Positions 42,803 through 55,099 of a stretch of DNA of 64,000 bases are shown here, piece by piece (within the stretch, counting starts at the first letter, position 1; each line of letters begins with the position of its first letter). The stretch lies in NCBI RefSeq assembly GCF_010093535.1, contig NW_022985208.1, forward strand, positions 312,953 to 376,952. The letters run 5' to 3'. Origin of the DNA: Lindgomyces ingoldianus (Eukaryota > Ascomycota > Dothideomycetes > Pleosporales > Lindgomycetaceae). Made by a program: the position numbers and the translations under genes. The notes under the pieces were generated by a model that was not told the origin of the DNA, did no database searches, and worked only from the letters and a program-made list of their open reading frames with translations.

Positions 42803-45361
42803 ATGTCGCCGTCCCCCCCAGGCGTCGCGGCTCAGCTGCGGCAACTGATCCACTACCACCTCGACAATGGCTTTCTCGAAAACGCCCTCTTCCTTGCTGG
42901 TCGCCTGCACGGTCTGGAGCCACGCTCTCCCGATGCCGCTCATCTGCTGGCGCTCTGCAACCTTCGTCTAGGCAGATACAAAGCAGCATACGACTCTTCG
43001 CGGCCAAAAGGCTGCCAGGGACAGCACTTGGGCTGCGCCTACGTCTTTGCACAGGCCTGTCTTGGCCTGGAGCGCTTCGTCGACGGCGCTTTTGCCTTGG
43101 AGAAAGCTCGCGGCCTTTGGGCCGGCCGAAACCACTGGAGTAAGCGTTGCAGCCGTCTACGTCCCTGACCCGATGGCATACTGACACCTCTCCCCTAGAC
43201 AAGCACTCGGAGACGTCAAGGCGACACCTCCCAGATGCCGCCGCTTGCTATTGTCTGTTGGGCAAGCTGTGGAACACGCACGGCGACACCAAGAAGGCTG
43301 TCGACTACTACATCGAAGCCCTGAAGCTGAACCCCTTTATGTGGGACGCCTTCACCGACCTCTGCGACATTGGTGCTCTCGTCCGCCCCATGAATATCTT
43401 CAAGGTCACCCCAGAGATGCTGGCCGCTTTGTCCCATTCAGCGTCAACCGGAAGTGTGGCCAGCTTGTTCATGTCTCAAGAGAGCTTTGAGGCCAAGAAT
43501 CCATTCATTTTGACTCCGGAAATTGACCCTTTCAACCCATCACGAAACGGGGGAGATGTCGGACTCAATCTCGGCGGTTCGAACCTCCTCTCGAAGCTCA
43601 ATGGCAGCATTCCTGTCTCCAACGGCAGCGTGGCAGGTTCCGGGTACCCCGATGTTGAGACCCCAACCTCTAATGGCCAAAATATGCATGACGGTGATGT
43701 GATGATGGGCGACGTTGGGGGCCCAGTACTGCATGAGCAGGGTGTGGACGTGCCGCACGCGCCGGGAAAGAAATCGCGATTGCAGCCCTTTAGTGCAATG
43801 GAAGAACCCCCAAAAATGCGGCCCATTACGTCACGGAGTAGATTGAAGATGGGCTCAGAGGGCATGGAGGCAACCGAAATTCCAAGGCCAATAGGACAGA
43901 ATGGTCACAAGCGGACTGTGTCAGGTCATTCGACACATGCTAACGTGTCATCTCTAGACCCAACCGCAGCTCCACCGAGGAGAAGTGTTCGGCTCCTCAA
44001 CTCCATTAGCAGCCAGATACGCCCCTCAAGCAGTCGGCTAGCAGCTGTAGCTGGCAGGGATCCGGAGGGCAAAGAGCGACGTGAAATGAGGAAAGCGAAA
44101 GCAACAGGTACGAAAGGGAAGGCTGGGACTATGTCCACCGTGGGGAGGGTCGTGAGTGGTAACCGGAAACCTACCGTCGAGATCTCAGAGGCCTCCTCTA
44201 AGCCCGAGTCAAGGCCAGCCAGTGGGGCCAGTGGAGCGCTGGCACCCCCAAAAATGATCCCAACCAGTGATCCCGGACGAGACCAAGAAGCATTGCATTG
44301 GCTTCTCGATCTCCTCCTCAAGATCGGGACAGGATACGCTCAGTTAAGTCGGTTCCAGTGCGTGCAGGCCCTCGAAACCTTTGCTACTGTACCAACACAA
44401 CAACGGGAGACACCATGGGTGCTTGCTCAAATAGGCAAGGCGTACTACGAACGCTCCATGTACTCCGATGCCGAGAAGGTGTTCCAGCGCATTCGAGAGA
44501 AAGCACCCTCGCACATGGAGGATATGGAAGTCTTTTCGAATGTCCTATGGCAACTGAAGAGGGAAACAGATCTTGCATACCTCGCCCACACCCTAGTTGA
44601 CCAGGACCGCCTTTCCCCGCAAGCGTGGTGTGCCCTCGGAAACGCGTTTTCACTTCAGCGAGAACATGATCAGGCCATCAAGTGCTTCACACGGGCTACC
44701 CAGCTGGATCCAAAATTTGCGTATGCATTCACCCTGCAAGGTCACGAGCACGTGACGAACGAGGAGTTCGACAAGGCTCTGAACGCTTATCGGTGCGCGA
44801 TCAGTGCCGACAATAGACATTACAATGGATGGTATGGGCTCGGCCAAGTGTTTGAGAAGATGGGCAAGTATGATCATGCCGAAACTCACTATCGAGCCGC
44901 TTCGAAGATCAACCCAACCAACGCGCTATTGGCAGTCAAGATTGGATCGGTAAGTTCATCGCCATCATTCCCTGCTTTCCGTGCATACCCTGATGTCAAT
45001 CTAGGTACTTGATCGAATGAAGAAGACCCAACCAGCCCTCATGCAGTATATGACTGCCGTTGCCCTCGATCCGCGGTCGAACCTCGCTCGCTTCAGGAAA
45101 GCCCAGATTCACCTAAAGCTTGGTGCCCCGGTGGAAGCTCTGAAAGATTTAGAATACCTCAAGGATTCAGCACCTGATGATGCTAATGTCCATTTCCTGC
45201 TAGGAAGAACATATAAGAAATTAAGAGACCGGACGAATGCAATCCGCCACTTTACGATTGCCATGAATCTCGATCCGAAAGCAAGCCAGTATATCAAGGA
45301 AGCAATGGAGGGTTTGGATGATGACGAAGTTGGCGAGTGGAGTAGTGGAGATGAACGATGA
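42803..45361 (+). CDS. CDC27: anaphase-promoting complex subunit Cdc27/APC3 (BimA, Nuc2)
   Basis: TPR scaffold of the APC/C ubiquitin ligase that binds the IR tails of coactivators and drives mitotic exit. Exons 42803-43139, 43199-44949 and 45005-45361 give 814 aa. Seen: N-terminal dimerisation TPRs (about 1-165, including YCLLGKLWNTHGDTKKAVDYY), an intrinsically disordered Ser/Pro/Gly-rich middle (about 170-465), then a long TPR superhelix from about 475 with repeated W/Y-x-LG...A motifs such as WCALGNAFSLQREHDQAIKCF and GWYGLGQVFEKMGKYDHAETHY. The tail is acidic. Introns of 59 and 55 nt join HWN/KHSE and KIGS/VLDRMKK. Start context CGACCATGTC. Confidence 0.95.
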
Positions 45362-47790
45362 GAGATATTGGTGAGAGGTTCGTCCATCAAAGCTCCAGCA
45401 TCAGCGAATGCGGAGCAGGCTCTTGTTGCTAGACTCTGGGTATTGTCTCCTGGTGGACCGATTAAGTTTTCTCCGAATGTCTATCTCATTGCGGAACGAA
45501 TGCCCGGGATACGACACGTTATGAATTCAGCCTTGTCACGGCCTCAAACACCAACCTCATACACTCCTATGGATACAACTGCCCCTCCTACGACCCTACA
45601 CGGGCTTAAGTCCCTTGGCCTCCTGGTTCCTCCCCTTCTTAATCCACTCAAGCGTCTTGCATATACCCACTGAAGCACACCTCCCCATTACTCTCTTCAT
45701 GATCAATTTCAGGGCCCTCGACATAACCTGCATTTTTGTTCTCCTGCATCTGCATTGCGGAATGGAGTCTTTTTTCTGTGTTTATTGCGTTTTGTCCCTT
45801 GTCTCCTGTATCAAGCCATACTAAGAATGGCCTGTTTGCTTAGTTGTTTGTGTCCATTAAAGGATTGCGAGAACCTGACGACTTTTCACTTTATTTGATG
45901 ACCCACGAATTTCGGGCGATACGATACTTCTTCATTGCACTGCTAGGCGTGAGGGAGTGGCGTTTTGTCCTTCATTGGTTTGGGGTTTTTCTTGTGTGCG
46001 TGGGGGGATGGGAGGGAGCACTGGATGGCAAAATGGGAGAAGATGCTTGCATGGAAGGAATTGTAAATGAGGAGGGTACTGTAACATAGCATTGAAATCC
46101 AAAATGGTTCGTCAAACGGATACCCTGTTTGTCATCCGGAGATGTGCCGTGTTAGAGCCACTTCAAAGGCAAAAGCACGCAAATCGTGGAATTAAGCAGT
46201 GCTTAACTATTACTTTCATCGAACACCTCAAGCGCACGATACTTGCAACAAAGCCACAGTAAATTACAAGGTACCAGAGCTGAAGTACTCAACCGGTGCA
46301 GAAACAGTATTGGTATTCCGAGCCCCACCATGTAATAGGGTAAGAAAACCAATTGGTAACTGTCCATTATTCAACAGCCCTCTACCGATTATGGAGGAAG
46401 GGCATTAACTTTAGATAAGATTCCGTGGACAATGGTCGCCGCAAAGGGGTCTCCAGATTTCAACCTATTCATACTAAATTCATTGGAGGGACGTGAGTGA
46501 GTAGGCAATACGATTTCAGTCCGTAAAGAAAGATGCGGGTTTATCTCATATTCCCAAATCGCTCAATGCCCATGAATATAGTATATCACATTGGCAAAGA
46601 TTTTAACTTCATCTAGGTCCTCCTCAGCCAGCGGTGAAAGTTATTTTGAAGGCTCTAGCATTCGCTAGCATTCAACATGAGTCCTAATCAATAGTATATC
46701 AGAGAGGGCAATAGCATAATCATAGCAATGAAAAAAAGATCCTGCGGGAAGAAGCTCCCTTTCAGTCTGATTGTTGGAGATCAAGGCAATTGCAAGTGGA
46801 CTTTATCTGCTCAACCCAGAGGTACTTAGACCACTATGCAATGATTTGGGCGATCCTTTCAGCCAAGGCTTCGTGCCATGTAAAGTTTTCACTGGGGATG
46901 AACAAGAGGAACGGCTGAGCGGTACGCCAAACGCTAGGAGGAGGAGAGTGTAAAATGGGGTAGGATATTGCCATAAACGTTTGGCGACCCAAAGTAGGTC
47001 CTTGGTCGCGAGACAAGAGCAGCCACACAACCACAGAACGAGGAAGAAGACAACGAGCTCGTGAAAAACTTAGCTCAGGGCCAGAAAGACCCACTCCAGC
47101 AGTTAATGCCAAAAACCATGACTTCTTCTGTGGCACTCTGTCCCGAAGTTTTCAGCTTGCATTGCTTCTGCATACGCTCTTTTTGAGGCCACAAACATCT
47201 CACCGCTTCCTCGACCAAAAAGCCAGCACCAATGCGCTCTGCACGCGCTGTCACACAGTGGAATACGCGCCTCGTATCAGTGACGCGGGACCACGATATC
47301 AGGCGACAGCGTGCAGGTTTCGTGTTCTGAGTCACTGGTCTCGGCGCGTCGGTTGCCGCGCCACTTGCCTCAAATGTGAGGGGTCTCGGCCGTATTTTAA
47401 CGAGCATTGAAAACTTTGAAGGGAATTGACGTTGAATGCGAAGATTGCGGGGGCAGGTTGAGGAGTTATGGCTTGAGGCGATTAGTGATCGCTAGAGGAA
47501 ACGCAATGAGAGGATGAAAGGCTGTGAGCCTGAGGTACATAAAAGGGACAAGGACGGACTCAGGCAGAATCTCTTTCATCCTCACAACTTGACTTGAATT
47601 GAACTGGGGAAGCCTGGCGTTTTGGTACGTTACAGTCTTCGAAGAGCACCTCATCTTTCCCATCCTGTTTACCCGTGAGTACTTTCGGGGCTTGGAGAGC
47701 TTGCTTCCCTCTGCCAGTGGGTTCAATGGCTAACACACTACCTCAACCCTTTCAGATACCCAAAAAACACGAACAAGAAACTATTCCGTC
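45362..47790. other. intergenic region
   Basis: About 2.4 kb with no recognised gene. T-rich 3' flank of CDC27, then short ORFs without family resemblance; the largest ATG-initiated one is 110 codons at 47075-47407 (-). The right end is the promoter of the VOC gene. Confidence 0.5.
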
Positions 47791-48452
47791 ATGACGACAG
47801 AACCGTCCAAGACAGCTCAAGCACCTGTGGCCCCGCCCGAGGGCTCTCCGTGCTGGATTGAGATCATGTCTAATGATCCGCCAAAGCTGAAGGTACTCTT
47901 TCTTTGGCTGAGAACGCCCTTGATTTTCCTTTGGCCGCCGTAAGAAGCTAATGCTGACCACCGCATAGTCATTCTACGAGGCTCTCTTCCCGGCATGGTC
48001 GTTCAAGCCCGCCACTGAGCAACACAAAGACGACTTCATGTATGAATTCGAGAAACCATCTGGTCCGTTCAACTTCCCTATTCTTTAGTTCGCATCGTGT
48101 TCACAACTTTTTAACGGACAAATGGTAGGGCTGAGCGGCGGCATCCTCAAAATGCCCGAAGGCTGCAACCGTGACGGTGAACAAGGCATGGGAGTTGGGT
48201 TTACCGTATACTACTTTGTTCCATCGATTGAGAAGGTGAGTGCACAATGCAGGCGTGCTAGAGTAAGTGGGGACTCTGTGCTGACGATTGGTGTAGACAG
48301 CGAAGAGGGTTGAAGAGCTTGGTGGCACAGAGGTGTTGGGGAAGAAGGAAATTCCTGGCGGCATGGGGTGGTTTGCCAATTTCAAGGATTTGGAGGGGAA
48401 CCGCTTCGGAGTGTTTGAGAACAACTGGGAGGCACAGTGCAAGAAGGAGTGA
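47791..48452 (+). CDS. VOC-family glyoxalase-like protein
   Basis: 152 aa from four exons: 47791-47892, 47969-48062, 48129-48235 and 48297-48452. Seen: PCWIEIMSNDPPKLKSFYEALFPAW, the first beta-alpha-beta unit of a vicinal-oxygen-chelate fold; GGILKMP; VGFTVYYFVPSIEKTAKRVEELGG, the second unit; and GWFANFKDLEGNRFGVFEN, the final strand with a Glu. The usual first metal ligand position carries Glu (WIEI) rather than His, so metal binding is uncertain; this layout resembles small single-domain VOC proteins sometimes annotated as antibiotic-resistance or hydroxylase-like. All three introns (66-76 nt) restore the frame. Enzymatic role unknown. Confidence 0.83.
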
Positions 48453-48880
48453 AGAGTGATGTGGAAGATGGACGGCGGATGTTATCCAGGATTCCTTTTC
48501 CCAAAGCGAGAAGCGAGTCCGTGGGTAGAGCTGCTTGGCGACAGGCCACATAGAAAGCGGAGCAAAGCACTTCAGAAATGGACAAAGAATATAAGATGCA
48601 GCCGATTCACTCATTTACTCTTTCACCCGGACATGTTGCAGGTGCTGTGAGTGTCGGACGTTACACGTGACCTTGGACCCTGCCAAGCCGGAACTGCAGC
48701 CAATCATCGCACTTGCTGCAGTGGTTCGATCGGGGATATCGTGGGAACATTTTTGTGCCGGAACACGGCCGGGACTCGACAGCTCGACAAGAGAAAACTC
48801 ACAGCGCCCTCACCCCTCCTGCACCCGCGTACGCCCTCGAGCCCTCCACCTCCTCCTACAAGCAAATTGAGCCTCTCGCA
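48453..48880. other. intergenic; promoter of the cytochrome b5 reductase gene
   Basis: No gene. C-rich leader (ccctcacccctcctgcacccg) directly before the downstream ATG. Confidence 0.5.
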
Positions 48881-49918
48881 ATGTCCTCGCCCGGTCCCCT
48901 CGCGCCGCAGTATGTGCACGGCGTGTACATCCCATCGGCGCTGCTCATTGTGGGCACGGCAATCATGAAGATGGACTGGCTGCCCTATGCCGTGGTCCTC
49001 GCCGCGGTCCTGGGGGGGTGGAAGGTGTTCAACAACACATCCCGCAAGGTCCTCAGGCCAAACGACTTCCAGCAATTCGAGCTCAAAGAGAAGACGATCC
49101 TATCCCACAACACGGCTATGTAGGAGCTCAAGAGCCTGCGTCGCTCTTGCCCTCCCCTCGCTGCTGGCCGATGGCTAACGTGTGCAGCTACCGCTTCAAG
49201 CTCCCCCGCGCCCACGACATCCTCGGTCTCCCCATCGGCCAGCACATCTCCCTCGCCGCCACCATCGCCGGCCAGCCCAAGGAAGTCGTGCGCTCCTACA
49301 CACCCATCTCGTCCGACGAAGACAAGGGTTACTTCGACCTGCTCATCAAGTCGTACCCAACCGGCAACATCTCCAAGCATGTCGCCTCGCTCATGGTTGG
49401 TCAGAACATGAAGGTCAAGGGGCCCAAGGGCGCCATGGTATACACTCCCAATATGGTCAGGCATTTCGGAATGATTGCCGGCGGCACGGGCATCACTCCG
49501 ATGCTGCAGATCATCAAGGCCATCATCCGGGGGAGAGAGGCTGGCGATGTCACCGAGGTGGACTTGCTTTTTGCAAATGTGAACCCGGAGGATATTTTGC
49601 TCAAAGAGGACCTGGATGCCTTGGCCAAGAATGACGCCAAGTTCAGGGTGCACTATGTGCTGAACAACCCGCCTGAGAAGTGGGAGGGCGGGGTTGGCTT
49701 TGTCACTGCTGATATGATCAAGGCACGTGCTTTGCCCCTCCTCACAACGTGTGCTGACTAGTCTCTAGGCCAAGCTCCCAGCTCCCGCCAAGGACATCAA
49801 GGTGCTTATTTGCGGCCCTCCGCCAATGATCAGCGCGATGAAGAAAGCCACCGAGTCCCTTGGGTACACCAAGGCACGTCCAGTGAGCAAGCTGGAGGAC
49901 CAGGTCTTCTGCTTCTAG
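48881..49918 (+). CDS. CBR1: NADH-cytochrome b5 reductase, microsomal type
   Basis: Transfers electrons from NADH through FAD to cytochrome b5 for sterol and fatty-acid desaturation, and also acts on diphthamide synthesis in yeast. Exons 48881-49119, 49188-49722 and 49769-49918 give 307 aa. Seen: an N-terminal membrane anchor (about 14-46); [16 protein letters not shown]-binding RSYTPISS near 113-120 and GNISKHV; NADH-binding [10 protein letters not shown] near 178-187; CGPPPM near 272-277; and the terminal KLEDQVFCF. The second intron appears to be GC-AG (AAG/GCACGT...CTCTAG/GCC), the only way to join TADMIK to AKLPAPAKD in frame. The short anchor and start MSSPGPLAP favour Cbr1 over the mitochondrial Mcr1. 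Confidence 0.93.
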
Positions 49919-50062
49919 ACGATCAGCACCGAGATGGAGTAGTTACAGAGATGAATAAGAGGACGGGTCGAGGTAATGCCGCGTCTTCTATCTATAATTT
50001 GACGTTCGAAAATGTCTCCAGTGTTCGGAAAACATAGACCTGCGAATATAATCTGCGCCCAC

Positions 50063-50982
50063 TTATTGTGGAAACATGCCACCATCCACTCCAATGACTT
50101 TGTTCGTCACGTAGGGTGTCTTAACCATCCAGATCACAGTCTCGGCGACTTCCTCGGGTGCGCCCAATCTGCCAAGAGGTATTTCTATGCTCGACTTAGT
50201 CTGTTGCTGAGAATGTAAGGTGACGTCTGGCTTACTGCTCGCAAGAACTTTGGTACTCCCTGGCAACATCTTAGTCCTCTCAATCAGTGCTGGCGCGACT
50301 CCATTCACTGTAATCCCCTTCTTTGCATAGGCTTGCGCGAGCCAGTGTACCAGGCCGTGGAGTGCTGATTTCGAAGATGCATAATGCGGACCTACGACGC
50401 CTCCAGTGAATCCCGCTACACTACTGATAAAGATGATTCGTCCCCACCCCTCGCTCTCCATAGCTGGCATACAAAGCTGAGTGAGAAGATAAGCTGAGCC
50501 GCAGTTGATACGCCACGTGCGTTCGAAGTCTTCCATATGGACTTGGTCGATAGACACTATGCCCGAATAGCCTCCGTTTGTTCTAGCATTATTGATTGGG
50601 ATTGTCGGATAGCCCAGATTCTCAACCAAGTAAGCGTGTAGTTTTCGTACCTAGGTTATGTGAAAACCCGCATTATCTCTAAGAGTAGCGCGGAGAGAAT
50701 CATTCCAACCCTCCCGACCAGACCATGTCCATGAATAGTGGATTTACATACTTCGTTATAGTCGCCCATATCTGCTCTCGCGCATAACACATTGATCCCA
50801 AGCTTTCCTTGGTATTCAGCCTCCAACTCTCTTGCCAAGCTCCTAGCTTCTTCTTCATCGGAATAGTAATGGATCACAATCGAGGACCCGTGAGATGCAA
50901 GAGCTCGACATATAGCTTTTCCGATGCCGCCAGTTGCGCCTGTTACGAGGGCAATTTGACCAAACAGAACTGGCGCGCTCAT
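50063..50982 (-). CDS. short-chain dehydrogenase/reductase (FabG-like)
   Basis: NAD(P)-dependent oxidoreductase, 272 aa; exons 50982-50752 and 50650-50063. The 101-nt intron (GTATGT...CCTAG) joins DYNEV to RKLHAY. Seen: TGATGGIG cofactor loop at residues 14-21, NNAR in place of NNAG, IFISSVAG with the catalytic serine, and YASSK with Tyr about 167. The end VIGVDGGMFPQ is typical. A tyrosine-rich IHYYSDEEEARSL follows strand 2, so cofactor preference is not obvious. A stretch VTLHSQQQTKSSIE before IPLGRLGAPEEVA is a little longer than usual. It sits tail-to-tail with CBR1 and head-to-head with the esterase, and may belong to the metabolic set to its right. Confidence 0.9.
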
Positions 50983-51307
50983 GTTAAAGGAGGGAAGGTA
51001 ATTGAGTGAATCTGATGTTGACGCGTGGACCTAAGATCGGTGATAGAAAGATGCAATTTGACGATCAGGCAGGTTTTACCGAGGACTTGGTTTCCCCACT
51101 TTGGGGGCGGGTAGAGGTACCCTTGATTGATCTCACCAAATCTCTTGTGGCGGCTGTACACTGCTCTACACAAGCTCTATGCTACCTTAATATCGGAAAA
51201 ACTGGAATTACAGTGGAGCGGTTCGCTCCAAGTCCTAAACCCTGACGACGACAGAAACTTATCGTCTTCGTCCGCAGAGCAAACTTCGAACATTCTGAAA
51301 GGAAATC
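50983..51307. other. divergent promoter between SDR and esterase
   Basis: About 325 bp shared upstream region. No repeat or ORF of note. Confidence 0.5.
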
Positions 51308-52543
51308 ATGGCTCATCTTACAAGGGAAGAGGTTCTCAAGTCTGGGGAAGTATCGGAAGAATATAGAAGGGTATGCTCATGTTACCGGATACCTCCTTCA
51401 AATCTTACTCTGCATTGGAAACTTCCTTGAGTGTGATTCAATCTTCAACATCCAGCTTATCCTTCACATAACCACTCTCACCCCCCATCCCCGCACCTGT
51501 ATGTAGGAGGCTAACAGTGGTCGAGGCATTCGAGGCACGTCCCTTTGATGTTCACGGGAATGACTTTTTCGACCACCGCGCGAAACGCGCCTCTCATCTA
51601 GAGCAACTCCGTCATCTTTATCCCATCTCAGGACCCATTCCGAATGAAGTCACGGAAACAATGCACGATGTTCCGACTCGAGACGGATCTTCTATTCGCG
51701 TTAGAGTATACCAGCCAGCTAATGGACCTCCTGAGGGCGGAAGTCCGCTTGTGGTGATGTATCACGAGGGTGGGTGGAGCATGGGAGACTTGACTGACGA
51801 GGACTTAAATTGTCGCATGTTTGCGCGGGACCTAGGCTGTGTTTCTGTGAATGTTGAGTACAGGTAAACAAAACCGTTTGCCCCACCTGGTATACAGTAA
51901 TAGACTAATAGCCTGAATCCATCATCTTAGACTTGCTCCAGAGTTCGTTTTCCCTACCGGCGTCAACGACTGCTGGGACGCTCTGAAATGGGCTATCAGC
52001 TCTTCTTCGGCACTCAAAGCAACCCCAGAGAAAGGCCTGATTGTAGGTGGGGCCTCCGCGGGTGGTAACCTCTCTGCAGTCCTCGCTCTCCTTTCACGAG
52101 ACGAAAAACTAGACCCACCAGTTACAGGACAATATCTCTGTGTTCCTGCACTTTTGCCGCACGACAAAGTCCCTTCGCGTTTCGCACATGTCTACCGCTC
52201 CCGCTTCGACAGCGTAGATGACCCTATACTAGGTAAGCTCGATGGATCTGCTATTGTAGAGATCTACAAGCCAGACCGCGAATCCCCACTCTGGGATCCA
52301 TTCAATCATGCTGGAGGTCATAAGGGGGCACCGAAAGCGTACTTCCAGGTCGCCGGGTTAGATCCGTTAAGGGATGAATCAGTGCTATACGATAGGGTAC
52401 TGAGAGAGGCAGGGGTGTTGACAAGATTTGATTTGTATCCAGGGTTTGGACATATGTTCTGGACAAATTACCCCGAAATGGAGAGTAGTAAGAGGTTTGT
52501 GGAAGACACATTGAAGGGAGTGAGGTGGTTACTTGAGAAATGA
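51308..52543 (+). CDS. alpha/beta hydrolase, hormone-sensitive-lipase-like esterase
   Basis: Hydrolyses carboxyl esters or lactones; substrate unknown. The clear part is exon 51518-51863 and exon 51931-52543, joined across a GT-AG intron (VEYR/LAPEF). The 5' end is uncertain: an ATG at 51308 gives MAHLTREEVLKSGEVSEEYRR, a plausible family start, and splicing from 51380 to 51518 keeps the frame, but the donor GTTACC is weak. Seen: YHEGGW (oxyanion-hole motif, HEGG rather than HGGG), GGASAGG nucleophile elbow with the catalytic Ser, LAGLDPL-like VAGLDPLRDE with the acid, and GFGHMFW with the His. The size of about 340 aa suits the family. Head-to-head with an SDR. Confidence 0.82.
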
Positions 52544-53338
52544 GCACGCTTACCACCTGTGCTAAGCGAGGGAGCAAGGACACCTTCTACGCGGGTTCCC
52601 CAGACGACAACCTTTAGGACGACAAAGATACAAGGGTATCCTATGTAAAATTTATGGGTCTTGTCACGCCCTTTCCATCGCCTCGAGAGTTCATCCATCG
52701 TAATTGAAGTTTAGGCGACATACAGGACCTAGAATTTAGGAGGTTGGATTACCCCACTCCACTAGCTCTAGTGGGACAAGTAAGAGTTGTGGAGCTCCCA
52801 CTGATCGACTTTTAGAGCGTTTATTCTAGCTCCCCGATTGAAATGTTGGCCGTGTTCGGTCATAATAATTTTCTGCTATCAGGAATGATCATAAGAAATG
52901 TATCACTCAGAGAAATAATCTTAGATCAATTTAGAAGTCAATATATGGGTTTCCAACGGTCTGAAGTCCTAGCGAAGATGTAGGAAAGTTCATCTCGAAG
53001 CGTCTGGAAAGCCTGTCTCTGGCCTCACGACCGCCGGTTGTGGCAAGGGGGGATGGGGTGGGGGGAGAATTTCGAAGCGAGTAATCAGTAATAGAGGCAG
53101 GTTATTGGTCAATTTTCCAGTCGAGTTAATATTGACAGCAGGAGAGCATGGAGAGAGGAACAGCGGAGAAAAAACAAGCGAAGATTTTGACATACACCAG
53201 TCTAGGTCGCTTGTATCTTTGCTACTGATGATAACTATACGAATCTTAGACTTTTCCGGATAAAAACTCCAGACAGCTTCGACAGTCCAACTCCACGCTC
53301 AAGCAAGCAGTTTTTAAAAAATTTACAGTTCCTAGTTT
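52544..53338. other. intergenic between convergent genes
   Basis: 3' flanks of the esterase and the MFS transporter. AT-rich, no gene supported. Confidence 0.5.
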
Positions 53339-55099
53339 CTAGTCCAGATCATTCATAAAATCATTGAGGAACTGCCTCTCTGCAATCCATCCTCGAATCC
53401 TTTTTCCAAAGACCCAAAGAGGGACTGTGAGAATACTGACACCCAAGAACGCGGAACCAAGGATTTCGAAGACCTTGAGTGGGCCATCTTTAGCAATCCA
53501 GTCATTGACGAAATAAGTCAGGCCGAAAGTAAGCAAGTTGCGTGAGTTAATAGCCACGAAGGCTTCCTCAGATAATCTAGGGTACGAATCGAGGAGATAG
53601 CCAAACACACAGGTTGCCAGGAAAGCCAGTGACATGTTCGCGAGGCCGTATGTTATTACTGGCCCGGTCCAGTGAGTTTTTGCGTCGACAGTAGCGCCGA
53701 AACCATAGAATCCAACGGTACCTAAGATAACAACTACAATCATCAACGGCAGCCTGAACTCAGGCTCATAGATACCCTTGTTCTTCTCCGTAAGCTTGAC
53801 GCAGATCCAGTCATTCAAGGGCCCCGAGATAGCTTCTCCGATTAGGGAGAATATGAATGGAGAGAGGCCAGTGAGGCCTGTTTCTGAAACAGAGAATCCA
53901 TAGGTTGTTGGGAAGATGACACCATTGACGACAGAGAAGACGACGATCCAGGTGATTACAGTGCCATAGAGAAGCCAGGCCCAAATCACAGCGGGGTAGG
54001 TGAACATGATGAATGGGCGAATGAAGACCTTTAGTGGTTGAGAGGTATAAGTCCCACTGAAGATTGCGAGAGTTTGAACATAGGTTTTCTTGGCTGGAAT
54101 AGTCTCAGACCCTGCTGCAGCTTCGCTAGTTTCGAAAGCACCCTTTTCAGGGGTAGATGGGTGGTCTGGCGACGCATGGTTGGAGGCTGAGTTGTCGCTC
54201 GATGTCTTCGCATGAGGAAGAGCTCCCTTCGGTCGGCGATACGCAGTTTCTGGGACGAAGAAGAATATGGCAAAGATCCAGACTCCAAAGAGGATAGAGC
54301 AGATTCCAAAGGTCCATTTGTAACCGAGATCTTCAATGATGTAGCCTGATATGAAACTCGCACCTGCGATACCGCACAGTAGGAATAGATTCCAAACCGC
54401 AATGCGGGTAGCGCGTTGATGAACAAAGTACAAGTCACCAATGGTAGCTTGGACCAAAATTTCATAAGGAGCCATGGCAAAGCCTCCAACGATACGTGAG
54501 CCAAGGAAAGAGCTATATGTCTTAGCTGCAGCGCCCCAGATGTTGACAATGGTAAGGAAGATAATGGCGAGGACGTAGACAGGACGTTTCCCGACAATTT
54601 TAGCCAGCGGATTCGTGATGAAAACACTGAGACCGATAGTGAGAATAAGCCAAGCAGTAGATTGAGCCAACGTGTTGATCGAAATGTTGAGCTCTTGAGC
54701 GATTGGAATCATGCCAGGGCCCAGCATTGGGCCATATGCGCCTACGACAGCAGCAGAAAGGCCAACGATGCAAAGAATCATATCTTTCTTCCATAATGGC
54801 CACTTTGAACATTTAGTCAAGTTCTAGGACTAGAGGGGTAGGCACGGGGGTCACTCACATTCAATGGGTCGTTGGGGTCGTCGGTGGGTTGAGGGACAAG
54901 AATAATGTGGGAGTATTTTCCAGTGCCGTGCTTCAACTGCTCCGTTGGAACGTCGTGAAGTTCAGAAGGAAGATCAGATTGGTCGTTCATGCACGCTGTA
55001 CGATATATTAATACGATGCTCGGCGGAAAGCTTCGAAAGCTTACCTGTGCCTGGAACAATCTCCGTATGGCCATGGTACTCGAGTATTCCGAACGGCAT
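53339..55099 (-). CDS. MFS transporter, DHA1-type drug/polyamine:H+ antiporter-like
   Basis: Plasma-membrane exporter or exchanger of small molecules. Exons 55099-55045, 54995-54859 and 54802-53339 give 551 aa. Seen: MPFGILEYHGHTEIVPGT and the conserved HIILVPQPTDDPNDPLNWPLWKKD before helix 1, which the two introns reconstruct; about 12 hydrophobic segments in two groups of six; SRIVGGFAMAPYEILV in helix 4; FFVPETAYRR after helix 6; a long charged central loop (about 270-310); and GFSVSETGLTGLSPF opening the second half. This layout is shared with Hol1-like and related DHA1 proteins of filamentous fungi. Its position between an esterase and a monooxygenase/P450 pair suggests export of, or tolerance to, a small metabolite (inference). 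Confidence 0.92.

Noticed and set aside
47075..47407. 110-codon minus-strand ORF
   Set aside because: No recognisable features; isolated in an intergenic region without promoter or splice support.
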